Assembly: GCA_018701215.1 (NCBI GenBank)
Contig: JABIWH010000054.1
Span: forward strand, 1 to 26,138
Length of the DNA stretch: 26,138 bases
Source: Rhodospirillaceae bacterium
GTDB taxonomy: Bacteria > Pseudomonadota > Alphaproteobacteria > GCA-2731375
Reading direction: 5' to 3'
A program made the translations under genes and the position numbers. The notes beneath the pieces were generated by a model. It worked only from the letters and a program-made list of their open reading frames with translations, was not told the origin of the DNA and searched no databases. Below, one piece after another: positions 7,471 to 15,591 of the stretch. Position 1 is the stretch's first letter. Every line of letters begins with the position of its first letter.

Positions 7471-8926
7471 AAAGCTCAACACCGCGCCCTTTATCAAAGT
7501 TCAGGGATTGATAGAGAATATCCGGTCCGGTGTCGCCACTGCCCTCCAGGTCTCAATTGATATCCGCGATGGCATCCCCACACTCGAGCTTGAAAAAGCT
7601 GGCGAAGCCATGATTGTTTTTGTCCGCTGCCAGAACAAATTGCTCGTGGAAGTGGACCTTTCGACCGGGCAATCTCTGACAATCGAATTGCCGGACCTGC
7701 CGCCGGGGCAGCAGGTGATCCGGCTGGCCTGCCGCATAGGTCAGGAGCATCCAATCGAGGCGGTCACGCATCTGATTTACCTACGGGTGGGCGAGATCGC
7801 GCCCTTCATTCACCGGAAGATGGACGATCCCGTAATAGATGCGGTCGGCAATCTTCTACAAAAATGGGAGCTGCCGGGTGCGGTCCTCGCCAGTGGCACC
7901 GAAGGTGGTGAGATCGAGACGCAAGCCCTGGGATGGTGTGATGCGGCAGCCGGTCTGGAAATGTCCGCGCACCACCGTTTCCGCGCCGCCAGTTTGGGCA
8001 AGGTCATTACCACGGCTTCAATTTACCAGCTGCTTGAACAGGGGAAGCTGTCGCTGGACCTTTCGGTTTCAGACGCTTTGGACATGGCGGCGCGGCATAG
8101 GGATATTTTCGACGGCGTCCGTATCTCGCATCTGCTGAGGATGAGTTGCGGCGTACGGGTGGATTCGGCTGTTGGCGCCCCTTCACCGCTCGACCCGCTG
8201 GATATGAGCGAAAGGCCAAAGCTGCACCAAAAGACCTCCGAAGGCTGGCTCAACAGTGTGCTGGATACCGCCACGCGGCATTTTGATCCCGGCGATAAAT
8301 TCGACTACCACACGGACAATTACTGGTTGCTCGGCCGGATAATCGAGCGCTACAGCGGTCAAAGCTATGCCGACTATGTCATTCAAAATGTCTTTGACCC
8401 GCTGGGCCTGACGGACATCAGAATGGCAACCACATTGCCCGATGGCCGCCATCATGACGAGGTGATCTATCACGAGGGGGACTGTCCGCCCGAGCCGCCG
8501 CAAAGCGCCATGGGCGCCAAAGGCATGGTCCCGGCGCCCTATCAACGGGTGATGCCCATACGTGACGCCATGGGCGGCTGGCTGGTTACCGCAGAAGAAA
8601 TGGTGAAACTCAACCAGCATCTCCTCGACCTCACCCCGGCCTTGATCAGCACGGGAAGTCTGGAAAGCATGCTGGCCCGAAAGGGCGCTGCGCCCATGCC
8701 GACGGAATGGTACTATGGCGATGGCCTGTTCGTGCAAAATCCAGTCGGCCAGGGGCTGCCCCCGCACCTGACATGGTGGCATTTCGGCCTGGTGCCGGGC
8801 TGTTCCGGACTTTTGGCCAGAATAAAGGGGCACCACATTGCGCTGCTGGTCAATGGCGCGCCGGTGAAGCAGAATATATTTCTAGCCTCTCTCTGGCGGG
8901 TTATCCTGAAAGCTGTTGGGAAGTGA
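7463..8926 (+). CDS. Beta-lactamase-fold serine hydrolase/transacylase, cytosolic, with N-terminal extension
   Basis: Residues about 125-487 form a class C beta-lactamase-related domain: SxxK nucleophile motif SLGK (177-180), YHTDNYWLLGRIIE (from Tyr282, with Thr where the usual YxN has Asn) and a final HxG in WWHFGLVPG. Residues 1-120 are an extra, beta-strand-rich segment without a known name. There is no signal peptide, so unlike true beta-lactamases and DD-peptidases it should stay in the cytoplasm. That fits family members acting as esterases, D-aminopeptidases or acyltransferases (for example LovD). The start is TTG at 7463, overlapping the adenylation gene by eight bases. A role in releasing or transferring a carrier-bound product is inference. 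Confidence 0.82.
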   Translation: MDKKLNTAPFIKVQGLIENIRSGVATALQVSIDIRDGIPTLELEKAGEAMIVFVRCQNKLLVEVDLSTGQSLTIELPDLPPGQQVIRLACRIGQEHPIEAVTHLIYLRVGEIAPFIHRKMDDPVIDAVGNLLQKWELPGAVLASGTEGGEIETQALGWCDAAAGLEMSAHHRFRAASLGKVITTASIYQLLEQGKLSLDLSVSDALDMAARHRDIFDGVRISHLLRMSCGVRVDSAVGAPSPLDPLDMSERPKLHQKTSEGWLNSVLDTATRHFDPGDKFDYHTDNYWLLGRIIERYSGQSYADYVIQNVFDPLGLTDIRMATTLPDGRHHDEVIYHEGDCPPEPPQSAMGAKGMVPAPYQRVMPIRDAMGGWLVTAEEMVKLNQHLLDLTPALISTGSLESMLARKGAAPMPTEWYYGDGLFVQNPVGQGLPPHLTWWHFGLVPGCSGLLARIKGHHIALLVNGAPVKQNIFLASLWRVILKAVGK

Positions 8927-9873
8927 TGCGCGACATGACAACGCAGGCGTACAGAGAAGAGGTCCTATCAGCGGAAAATCTGGTCAAGTCGTTCCGCAAC
9001 ACTCTGGCGGTCGACAACATCAGCCTATCCGCCCGTGAAGGAGAGATCCTCGCGATCCTTGGCCCCAATGGCGCCGGAAAAACAACTCTGAGCGAAATGT
9101 TGACGGGATTGCGGAGACCGCAATCGGGACAGGTTCGGATACTTGGCGATCCCCCCGAGACAATGCGGGCCCGCAGGCGCATTGGACTGACGCCGCAGAA
9201 TATCGCCCTGCCCCGGTCGTTGAAGGTGAGCGAATTACTCTATTATGTGGGTGAGCATTTTGACACGCCTCTGCCGGTTGAACGGGCCCGTGATTGGTTT
9301 TTGCTGCAGGATTTAATGTCTCGCAATGCCGGCGAACTAAGCGGTGGCGAAATGCGCCGGGTTGCGCTGGCAGCCGCGTTTATGGGCCAGCCCAAAATGG
9401 CCTGCCTCGACGAGCCGACCACCGGTCTTGATATCCAGGCCAAACGCGCCTTATGGCGCTCCATACGGGAAGCGGCCCAACGCAAGGTTCAAATCACCCT
9501 GACCACACATGACCTGGATGAAGTCCAGGAACTGGCGGACCGGGTCATCGTCATAAACAAGGGACGGGTGCTGTTGGAGGACAGCCCCGACAATGTTCGG
9601 CGCCGCCTTGGTCATAGCCGACTCAGTTTCAGATCAGAGGCCCCGAATGGCATTTCGCCCTTCCCCGATGCTGTATTTGAGTCTGGCCGCTGGCGGTTGG
9701 ATGTGGCCGATGGCGATGCGGCGGTACGGAAGCTGGTGCAATCGGGATGGCCATTCGAGGACCTGGAGCTGTCCCCGGCCAGCCTCGAAGAGGCGATCTT
9801 GGCGGAGCTGGAACGCAGCGAAATTCCGGACGGCCCAGATGGCCCAGATGGCAACGCGCGGGTGCGACCATGA
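8926..9873 (+). CDS. ABC-2 exporter ATPase (DrrA/NodI-like)
   Basis: This 315-residue ATPase has Walker A GPNGAGKTT (46-54), the Q-loop in LTPQNIALP, signature LSGGEMRRVALA (138-149), Walker B MACLDEPTTGLD and the switch His195. The C-terminal 80 residues resemble the extension of drug and lipid exporter ATPases. The chosen ATG at 8926 overlaps the preceding TGA by one base. The ATG at 8935 is an alternative with better distance to GGGAAG. Near the C-terminus a nine-base tandem repeat (GCCCAGATG units, 9835-9851) encodes repeated DGP residues. The start of its permease overlaps the stop by four bases. With the permease it should export a hydrophobic or glycosylated product across the inner membrane. 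Confidence 0.92.
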   Translation: MRDMTTQAYREEVLSAENLVKSFRNTLAVDNISLSAREGEILAILGPNGAGKTTLSEMLTGLRRPQSGQVRILGDPPETMRARRRIGLTPQNIALPRSLKVSELLYYVGEHFDTPLPVERARDWFLLQDLMSRNAGELSGGEMRRVALAAAFMGQPKMACLDEPTTGLDIQAKRALWRSIREAAQRKVQITLTTHDLDEVQELADRVIVINKGRVLLEDSPDNVRRRLGHSRLSFRSEAPNGISPFPDAVFESGRWRLDVADGDAAVRKLVQSGWPFEDLELSPASLEEAILAELERSEIPDGPDGPDGNARVRP

Positions 9874-10592
9874 TTCTGCTGCATTTTCGGTTCATCCTGA
9901 AACAGCTGTTCCGGATCCCGGCCTTTCTGGTGCCAACGGTGCTTTTCCCAACCATGCTGTATTTGTTTTTCGGTGGTCCGGATGAGGCACGCCCCGACGA
10001 TGCAGTCTTCGCCTTGGGGTCATTTTGCGTGTTTGCGGTCATGGGCGTTGCTTTTTACCAATTCGGGGTTGGAATCGCGGAAGATAGAGGCTCACCGTGG
10101 GAGAATTTCATGCGGGTATTGCCCGTGACCTTGTTTGAACGGTTTACCGCCCGGATCATGGCGGCCGCAGTTATCGCATCACTGGGTGTTATCTGCCTTG
10201 GCATTTCAGGATGGTCTGTTGGCGTGACTTTCCCGATCGGCACCTGGATCAGCGTCGGCTTGGCACTTCTGGCGGGAACGGTGCCTTTTTGCCTGTTCGG
10301 TGTGGCGCTGGGCTATCTTGCACCTCAGAAAGCTGCGGTGCCGATCGCCAATCTGATCTATTTGCCATTGTCTTTTCTGGGATCAGTCTGGAGCCATCCC
10401 GATTCTTTACCTGACAGCGTCGCCGTAATTTCCCCGTTCCTGCCGTCCCGCATGTTTGCCGAACTGGTCTGGGCCGCGATCGAGGGACGGTTCCACCTCC
10501 CCATGCTAGGCTGGCTTGCGCTTTATTCCGCCGGCGCGGCCCTGCTTTGCGTCTGGACCTATCGGCGCCATGAAAGCCGGGCCTATGCCTGA
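9870..10592 (+). CDS. ABC-2 type permease (DrrB/NodJ-like)
   Basis: This 240-residue membrane protein has six hydrophobic segments, among them FLVPTVLFPTMLYLFF, FALGSFCVFAVMGVAFYQF, AAAVIASLGVICLGISG, ISVGLALLAGTVPFCLFGVA and LGWLALYSAGAALLCVW. Order and length fit the ABC-2 permease family that partners DrrA/NodI-type ATPases. The start is ATG at 9870, overlapping the ATPase stop as ATGA. An upstream in-frame extension to 9747 lies inside the ATPase gene and is not needed. Two copies of this half-size permease with two ATPases would form the inner-membrane exporter. Confidence 0.92.
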   Translation: MILLHFRFILKQLFRIPAFLVPTVLFPTMLYLFFGGPDEARPDDAVFALGSFCVFAVMGVAFYQFGVGIAEDRGSPWENFMRVLPVTLFERFTARIMAAAVIASLGVICLGISGWSVGVTFPIGTWISVGLALLAGTVPFCLFGVALGYLAPQKAAVPIANLIYLPLSFLGSVWSHPDSLPDSVAVISPFLPSRMFAELVWAAIEGRFHLPMLGWLALYSAGAALLCVWTYRRHESRAYA

Positions 10593-10618
10593 GACATTAT
10601 CTTCCGGATGCTTGCGTC

Positions 10619-11659
10619 ATGCTGAAACTCGTTGAATTGACGTCGCAAACAGCGCCTCAGGTCAGGGACCTGATGTATAGCGTCTTTGGCTACAGCCATG
10701 CGGGAAAGCATCTTTATACGCCTGCCGAACTTCTCGCCCGGTATGACAGGGGCGATTTCATCCCCATGATGGTAGAGGATCGGGAGACCGATAAATTGGT
10801 GGCCTATTTCGACATGGGTTTTCCCTTCGGATCAAGGGAAGTCGCCTGGTTTGGTTGTCTTGTGCTGGACCCCGCACTTCGCGAAACGTCGCGCATGGCG
10901 GTCCTCAATACGCTGCTCAAGGACTGCATCAGCAAAGTTGGCAAAAGCTTCCGCGACGATGGTTTGCGTCTGGTCATCACCACCGACACAACCGATCACA
11001 TGCTTTCGCAACGTCTGTCGCGGCAATTCGGCCTGAAGACTGTTGGTCTGCTCTATGCCACCATCCCCGCCGGCGGCCATCAATTCCGTGGCGCCTACCG
11101 GCCCCTGGGAACCGCAAGTGATATAGGCGAGGGGCGAAAACCGGAAGTCCTGTCGGTCTATCCGGCCTACAAATTCATCGAGCCCTATGATTGCTATCTT
11201 GCTGACTGTTATGCCGAACTGACGATGCCTGCCTATGAGGCGCTGGATCTGCCCGTGACCTTCCACAATGTGGCCGCGGCGAAAGCGACGGGAATATCGG
11301 TCATCAATGAGTATGCCGATCTTGTCCGCGGCATCGTGACTTTGGAAATCTCGAAAATCGGCCAGGATATTAAGTCCGCCCTGAAAAAACAGGTCGATCA
11401 CTACCGCACGGGTTTAGTCCCCGTCATCCATGCACTGGTGCCCCAATACCCCACGGATCCTGAGCCCGCGTTGGATATTCTCGAAGATCTAGGCGGCGTA
11501 TATGGCGGATTGTTTCCGCGCTACAAGGGAGTTGATATGCTGTTGATACAGATCGTCGATCCGGACGAAAGAGTGGTGGAGGAAAGCCGCTTGCAAGATG
11601 ACACCGCAATCAAGGTCGCCCGCGCAAGTAAGGCCGTCCGGTCAACCAAGGGTTCCTGA
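10619..11659 (+). CDS. GNAT-type acyltransferase with C-terminal extension
   Basis: This 346-residue protein has an N-terminal GNAT-like part (about 1-155). It includes an opening like FGYSHAGKHLYTPAELL, a strand EVAWFGCLVLDPALRETSR at the usual acyl-CoA-binding strand-loop, and LSRQFGLKTVGLLYATIPAG. The second half (about 160-346) has its own alpha/beta pattern (FHNVAAAKATG, YRTGLVPVIHALVPQY) and lacks an assigned family. The arrangement resembles the GNAT modules found beside or fused to anti-sigma-type kinases, but no kinase domain is present. In this setting it could form an amide between an acyl-carrier thioester and an amino group. It follows the permease by 26 bases and precedes the first SDR by six. 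The family call is moderate and the role inferred. Confidence 0.6.
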   Translation: MLKLVELTSQTAPQVRDLMYSVFGYSHAGKHLYTPAELLARYDRGDFIPMMVEDRETDKLVAYFDMGFPFGSREVAWFGCLVLDPALRETSRMAVLNTLLKDCISKVGKSFRDDGLRLVITTDTTDHMLSQRLSRQFGLKTVGLLYATIPAGGHQFRGAYRPLGTASDIGEGRKPEVLSVYPAYKFIEPYDCYLADCYAELTMPAYEALDLPVTFHNVAAAKATGISVINEYADLVRGIVTLEISKIGQDIKSALKKQVDHYRTGLVPVIHALVPQYPTDPEPALDILEDLGGVYGGLFPRYKGVDMLLIQIVDPDERVVEESRLQDDTAIKVARASKAVRSTKGS

Positions 11660-11665
11660 CAAGAC

Positions 11666-12766
11666 ATGCCGAGGCGGATCTTAATCACGGGCGGGGCTGG
11701 TTTTGCGGGATCAAATCTGGCGCTGCATCTAAGGGCAGAATTCCCCGACGGCAAAATCGTCGCCCTCGATAACCTAAAACGCCGTGGATCTGAGTTGAAT
11801 CTCCCCCGATTGGCGGCCCATGGCGTCGATTTTCGCCACGGCGATGTGCGTGCCACGGAGGACCTGGCGGCCATCGGACCCGTTGATATCCTGATCGAAG
11901 CGTCGGCGGAACCAAGTGTCCATGCCGGCCAGGATGGATCCCCAGGCTATCTGATCAATAGCAATCTTGCCGGCGCCATTAACTGTTTCGACCACGCGCG
12001 TCTTTGTGGCGCAGATGTCATTTTCCTGTCCAGCAGCCGGGTCTACCCGATTGGTGCGCTCAACGCTTTGCCGCTTATAGAAACGGGCCAACGGCTAGAC
12101 CTGCCCAATGATGCGAGAAGCACAGGCTGGTCCACCGAAGGCATATCCACTGAGTTCCCACTGACCGGTCACCGTTCCCTGTACGGCGCGACCAAGTTAT
12201 CCGCCGAGTTGATGTTGGAGGAATATCGTCAAAGCTATGGCGTGCAGACGGTGATCAACCGGTTCGGCGTGCTGGCCGGCCCTTGGCAGATGGGTAAGGT
12301 GGACCAGGGATTTATCGCTCTATGGGCCGCCAGGCATCTGTTTGGCGGTGAGCTGAACTATCTTGGTTTCGGCGGCAAAGGTCATCAGGTCCGTGATGTC
12401 CTGCATATTGACGATATGTGCCGCATTATCAGCTGCCAGATCAACAATATCGATGACCTTTCCGGCCGCACATTCAATGTGGGCGGCGGTGCTGGAAACA
12501 GCCTCTCTCTCGCCGAACTCACGGCAAAGTGCCGGGACATTCTGGGCCGTGAAATCCCCATCAAGCCGGTAGCGGAAACAGCCCCGGTCGACATTCCCTG
12601 GTATGTTACCGACAATCGGGAGGTGACGGCCGCCACGGGTTGGCAGCCGGAAAAAAACATTGATCAATTGCTCGGCGATGTTTTCACCTGGCTGGACGGC
12701 CATAAGGAACAACTTGAACCCTACTTTGCAGCGGTCCCATCACAGAAAAGGCAAAATCAGGCATGA
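11666..12766 (+). CDS. CDP-paratose 2-epimerase-like extended SDR (first of pair)
   Basis: This 366-residue extended SDR has LITGGAGFAGSNL (6-18), FLSSSRVYPI (120-129), the catalytic pair Tyr173 and Lys177 in SLYGATK, the loop GQLGF-like GGKGHQVRDVLHIDDM and a C-terminal nucleotide-sugar part. The pattern is closest to the CDP-paratose/CDP-tyvelose 2-epimerase branch (RfbE-like), which acts on nucleotide-activated sugars in the cytoplasm. An unusual insert rich in Asp, Ser and Thr (about 140-168) precedes the active-site Tyr. Its stop overlaps the next SDR start by four bases, so the two are probably made together, either as partners or for consecutive steps on one sugar. Confidence 0.78.
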   Translation: MPRRILITGGAGFAGSNLALHLRAEFPDGKIVALDNLKRRGSELNLPRLAAHGVDFRHGDVRATEDLAAIGPVDILIEASAEPSVHAGQDGSPGYLINSNLAGAINCFDHARLCGADVIFLSSSRVYPIGALNALPLIETGQRLDLPNDARSTGWSTEGISTEFPLTGHRSLYGATKLSAELMLEEYRQSYGVQTVINRFGVLAGPWQMGKVDQGFIALWAARHLFGGELNYLGFGGKGHQVRDVLHIDDMCRIISCQINNIDDLSGRTFNVGGGAGNSLSLAELTAKCRDILGREIPIKPVAETAPVDIPWYVTDNREVTAATGWQPEKNIDQLLGDVFTWLDGHKEQLEPYFAAVPSQKRQNQA

Positions 12767-13842
12767 CGGTCGCGATCATTACAGGATCAACAGGTTTGGT
12801 CGGGGCCGAAGCCAGCCGCTGTTACGCGGCCAAGGGGTTTAAAGTCGTCGGCATCGACAATGACATGCGTAAATCTTTTTTCGGGGAGGACGCATCAACC
12901 CAATGGGCCCGGCAGGAGTTGGAGGCGGCCTTGCCCGACTACCTTCATTATTCCATTGATATCCGCGATCAGTCAGCCATCGATCAGGTTTTCGCCCGTT
13001 ATGGCAGTGCGATCACGGTTGTCATCCACACCGCGGCCCAACCATCGCATGACTGGGCGGCTACGGATCCCGCCACTGATTTCACCGTAAATGCCAATGG
13101 CACATTAAGTCTGTTGGAAGCCTGCCGCGCCCATGCGCCGAATGCCGCCTTTGTCTATTGCAGCACCAACAAGGTCTACGGCGACACCCCGAATGACCTG
13201 CCATTGGTTGAGCAGGAAACCCGTTGGGAAATGGCCGATACCCATCCATATGCCCAACACGGTATCGACGAAACCATGTCACTGGATCAAACGCGACATA
13301 GTTTGTTCGGTGTCTCGAAGGCAGCCGCCGACCTTATGGTCCAGGAATATGGCCGCTATTTCGGCATGCAAACGGCCTGTTTCCGGGCAGGATGCGTCAC
13401 CGGCGCCGGGCACTCGGGTGTGCAGCTGCATGGCTTTCTATCCTATTTGATGCGGTGTGCCATAATGAACAGCCCCTACACAGTCTTCGGTTACAAGGGA
13501 AAGCAGGTCCGTGACAATATCCATGCGCACGATCTGGTTAACGCCTTTTGGCACTTTAGTCAGAAACCATCACGGCCGGGTGCCGTTTATAATATCGGCG
13601 GTGGACGCCTGGCCAACTGCTCCATGCTGGAAGCAATCAAGGCTTGCGAGCAGTTGACCGAACGCCCCATGAATTGGGACTACTCTGATGAAAACCGGAT
13701 CGGGGATCATATCTGGTGGATTAGTGACGTTAGACAGTTTCAGTCTGACTATCCCGCCTGGCACCACCAGTACGATTTACCAACCACGTTACGTGATATT
13801 CACGATGCGCTTCGCGAACGTCTTGCCGGGCAGGCCGCCTGA
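12763..13842 (+). CDS. CDP-paratose 2-epimerase-like extended SDR (second of pair, FxxxK active site)
   Basis: This 359-residue extended SDR has TGSTGLVG (7-14), CSTNKVYGDTPNDLPL (133-148), HGIDETMSLD (166-175), HSLFGVSKAAAD (179-190), EYGRYFGM and FGYKGKQVRDNIHAHD. The latter half strongly resembles RfbE-type epimerase homologues found in surface-sugar loci. The usual catalytic Tyr of YxxxK is Phe182, while Lys186 remains. I recall Phe here in homologues, so this is probably a subfamily trait rather than damage. The start is ATG at 12763 (ATGA overlap). With its neighbour and the GT1 enzyme at 23461 it suggests a rare sugar donor. Activity on a non-sugar cannot be excluded. Confidence 0.8.
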   Translation: MTVAIITGSTGLVGAEASRCYAAKGFKVVGIDNDMRKSFFGEDASTQWARQELEAALPDYLHYSIDIRDQSAIDQVFARYGSAITVVIHTAAQPSHDWAATDPATDFTVNANGTLSLLEACRAHAPNAAFVYCSTNKVYGDTPNDLPLVEQETRWEMADTHPYAQHGIDETMSLDQTRHSLFGVSKAAADLMVQEYGRYFGMQTACFRAGCVTGAGHSGVQLHGFLSYLMRCAIMNSPYTVFGYKGKQVRDNIHAHDLVNAFWHFSQKPSRPGAVYNIGGGRLANCSMLEAIKACEQLTERPMNWDYSDENRIGDHIWWISDVRQFQSDYPAWHHQYDLPTTLRDIHDALRERLAGQAA

Positions 13843-13922
13843 TTGGCAGAGACGGCGATAGGAAAGGAAGAGATATTTCCAAACCTCCGCAGAAAACTTC
13901 CAATGCCGCGAACCGGGCCGGC

Positions 13923-14597
13923 ATGGCGGCCGTGCGCTCGGCAACGGACGACACAGCCTTCACCCTGCAAAGCAAGCTATTGGGGGAGGCGCGGATCATC
14001 TTTGATGTCGGCGGACATCTGGGGCAGACAAGTGAACGCTATGCGCAAATGTTTCCAGAAGCCGAGATCCATTATTTCGAACCACAAGAGAAAGCCCGGC
14101 AACAGGCTCGGGAAAAATTATCCGATGCGAACGTGATCATAAATGATTGCGCCTTGGCGGCCACCCCGGGCGAGGCAAAGTTCAATATCAATGCCTTTGC
14201 CGCCACCAGCTCCCTGCAGGATACCCATCCGAATGCCGGTGAAAACTGGCCGGCAGTAGCATTGCGCCGGCGTGAGGAAATTTTGGTTCCGGTCTCAACT
14301 GTGGATGCCTATTGCCGCGACCACGACATTGCCGCCATCGATATCCTCAAAATCGACGTGCAGGGGCATGAATATAGAGTGCTTCAGGGCGCCGCTGAAA
14401 TGCTGGGGAAACATGCAATCCAGCTGATCTATTTCGAATATATTCATTGCGAAACCTATGTCGCGCAAACCGACCTGACCCAGTATTTCAGCCTGCTTGA
14501 CGGGTTTGGCTATCAGCTTGTATCGATTTTCAATCTGGTTCAGGGAGAGCAAGGACTAAACCAGTGCGACATTTTATTCCAATGCGGCCGTCGCTAA
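13923..14597 (+). CDS. FkbM-family SAM-dependent methyltransferase
   Basis: This 224-residue protein has the SAM-binding loop FDVGGHLGQTSERY (27-40), the acidic Glu53 at the end of strand 2 (IHYFEPQEKA) and the FkbM block ILKIDVQGHEYRVLQGA (141-157). FkbM enzymes usually O-methylate sugars or polyketide hydroxyls. The start is uncertain. ATG 13923 is the first ATG in frame but has no Shine-Dalgarno sequence, while GGAAAGGAAGAG at 13861-13872 stands before an in-frame ATT at 13875. The frame is open back to the preceding stop codon, so a slightly longer N-terminus is possible. Its stop codon overlaps that of the convergent ACP gene. It may methylate the sugar or the acyl chain. Confidence 0.85.
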   Translation: MAAVRSATDDTAFTLQSKLLGEARIIFDVGGHLGQTSERYAQMFPEAEIHYFEPQEKARQQAREKLSDANVIINDCALAATPGEAKFNINAFAATSSLQDTHPNAGENWPAVALRRREEILVPVSTVDAYCRDHDIAAIDILKIDVQGHEYRVLQGAAEMLGKHAIQLIYFEYIHCETYVAQTDLTQYFSLLDGFGYQLVSIFNLVQGEQGLNQCDILFQCGRR

Positions 14598-14842
14598 AGT
14601 ACCAGTCGCTGTTCCAGAGCCTGAACCATGTCGTGAAGCTTTTCAAAATAGGCGCTTTCCTTAGGTGGCAGTTCGAGGCCGTAAACCTCTTCCAACTCCA
14701 GCACCAGGGCCACATGGGCGAATGAATCCCATTCGCGGATTTCATCCATGCAACTGTCCAGTCCCAATTCCTTCACGGGAATACCAAACACATCGCTGGC
14801 CTGTTTCAACACCTGCCTTTCTATTTCCGCCCTGGTGATCAA
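14594..14842 (-). CDS. Acyl carrier protein (second)
   Basis: This 82-residue acidic carrier protein has the phosphopantetheine serine Ser40 in REWDSFAHVALV, followed by LELEEVYGLELPP. The EWDSF form is typical of carriers in specialised pathways and differs clearly from the DSIDALQL carrier at 4536. It is the last gene of the minus-strand run; its ATG overlaps the stop of the ketoreductase by four bases. Being made with the ketosynthase and ketoreductase, it is the better candidate for carrying the growing chain. The tail-to-tail overlap with the methyltransferase leaves no room for a terminator between them. Confidence 0.92.
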   Translation of the reverse strand: MITRAEIERQVLKQASDVFGIPVKELGLDSCMDEIREWDSFAHVALVLELEEVYGLELPPKESAYFEKLHDMVQALEQRLVL

Positions 14843-15591
14843 TGGATCATTCCACCATCGACCGTGATGGTCTGGCCCTGGATATAAGATGCCTCGTCGG
14901 AAAGCAGGAAGGCGACAACGTTGGCGACCTCTTCAGGCCGGCCGAAACGGCCGCAGGGAATATAGCCCAGATACTCCTCTTTTTGTTTTGCAGTGAGGTT
15001 CTTCAGCATATCAGTTTCGACAAAGCCGGGAATCACGCAATTTGCCCGAACGCCATGTGGGGCCATCTCCAGCGCCAAAGTACGGGTCAGGGCGATCACC
15101 CCGCCTTTCGCCGCCGCATAGTTGGCCTGACCGGGGCGCCCACTTACAGCGGTGGTGGAGCTGATATTGACGATGGCGCCGGACTGCTGGCGCATCATTG
15201 TCTTGGCCACGGCCCGGCATGCGAGGAAGGGCGCCGTCAGATCCGTCTGCAAGACCTGGTCCCAGGCATCCTGGGGCATCATGGCAATGAAGCCATCCCG
15301 GGTAATGCCGGCATTGTTAACCAGCAGATCGATACCGCCGCGCCCATCGATGATCTCTCCCATGGCCGCGTCCACGGCCAGCTGATCGCCCACGTCAAAG
15401 GGCAGCAGCGTGGCGGTCAAACCCTCGTCATCCAGTTCCGCCAACAGATTATCGGCATCGCGCTTTCCGCGCCGGAAATTGACAAAGACATGGGCGCCTT
15501 CACGGACCAGCCGTTTTGTGACCGCCGCTCCGATCCCACGACTGCCGCCCGTTACCAGGGCGGTTTTCCCTTCAAACCTCATGTGCGTCAT
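14839..15591 (-). CDS. FabG-like 3-oxoacyl-ACP reductase
   Basis: This 250-residue classical SDR has the NADP site TGGSRGIGAA (14-23), NNAG (92-95) and the catalytic triad Ser145, Tyr158 and Lys162 (QANYAAAKGG), plus the C-terminal YIQGQTITVDGGM of FabG enzymes. It would reduce 3-oxoacyl-ACP to 3-hydroxyacyl-ACP with NADPH. The chosen ATG at 15591 lies inside the end of the ketosynthase gene (20-base overlap); the ATG at 15582 is an equally possible start. The genes on either side confirm a pathway-specific copy. Confidence 0.92.
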   Translation of the reverse strand: MTHMRFEGKTALVTGGSRGIGAAVTKRLVREGAHVFVNFRRGKRDADNLLAELDDEGLTATLLPFDVGDQLAVDAAMGEIIDGRGGIDLLVNNAGITRDGFIAMMPQDAWDQVLQTDLTAPFLACRAVAKTMMRQQSGAIVNISSTTAVSGRPGQANYAAAKGGVIALTRTLALEMAPHGVRANCVIPGFVETDMLKNLTAKQKEEYLGYIPCGRFGRPEEVANVVAFLLSDEASYIQGQTITVDGGMIH

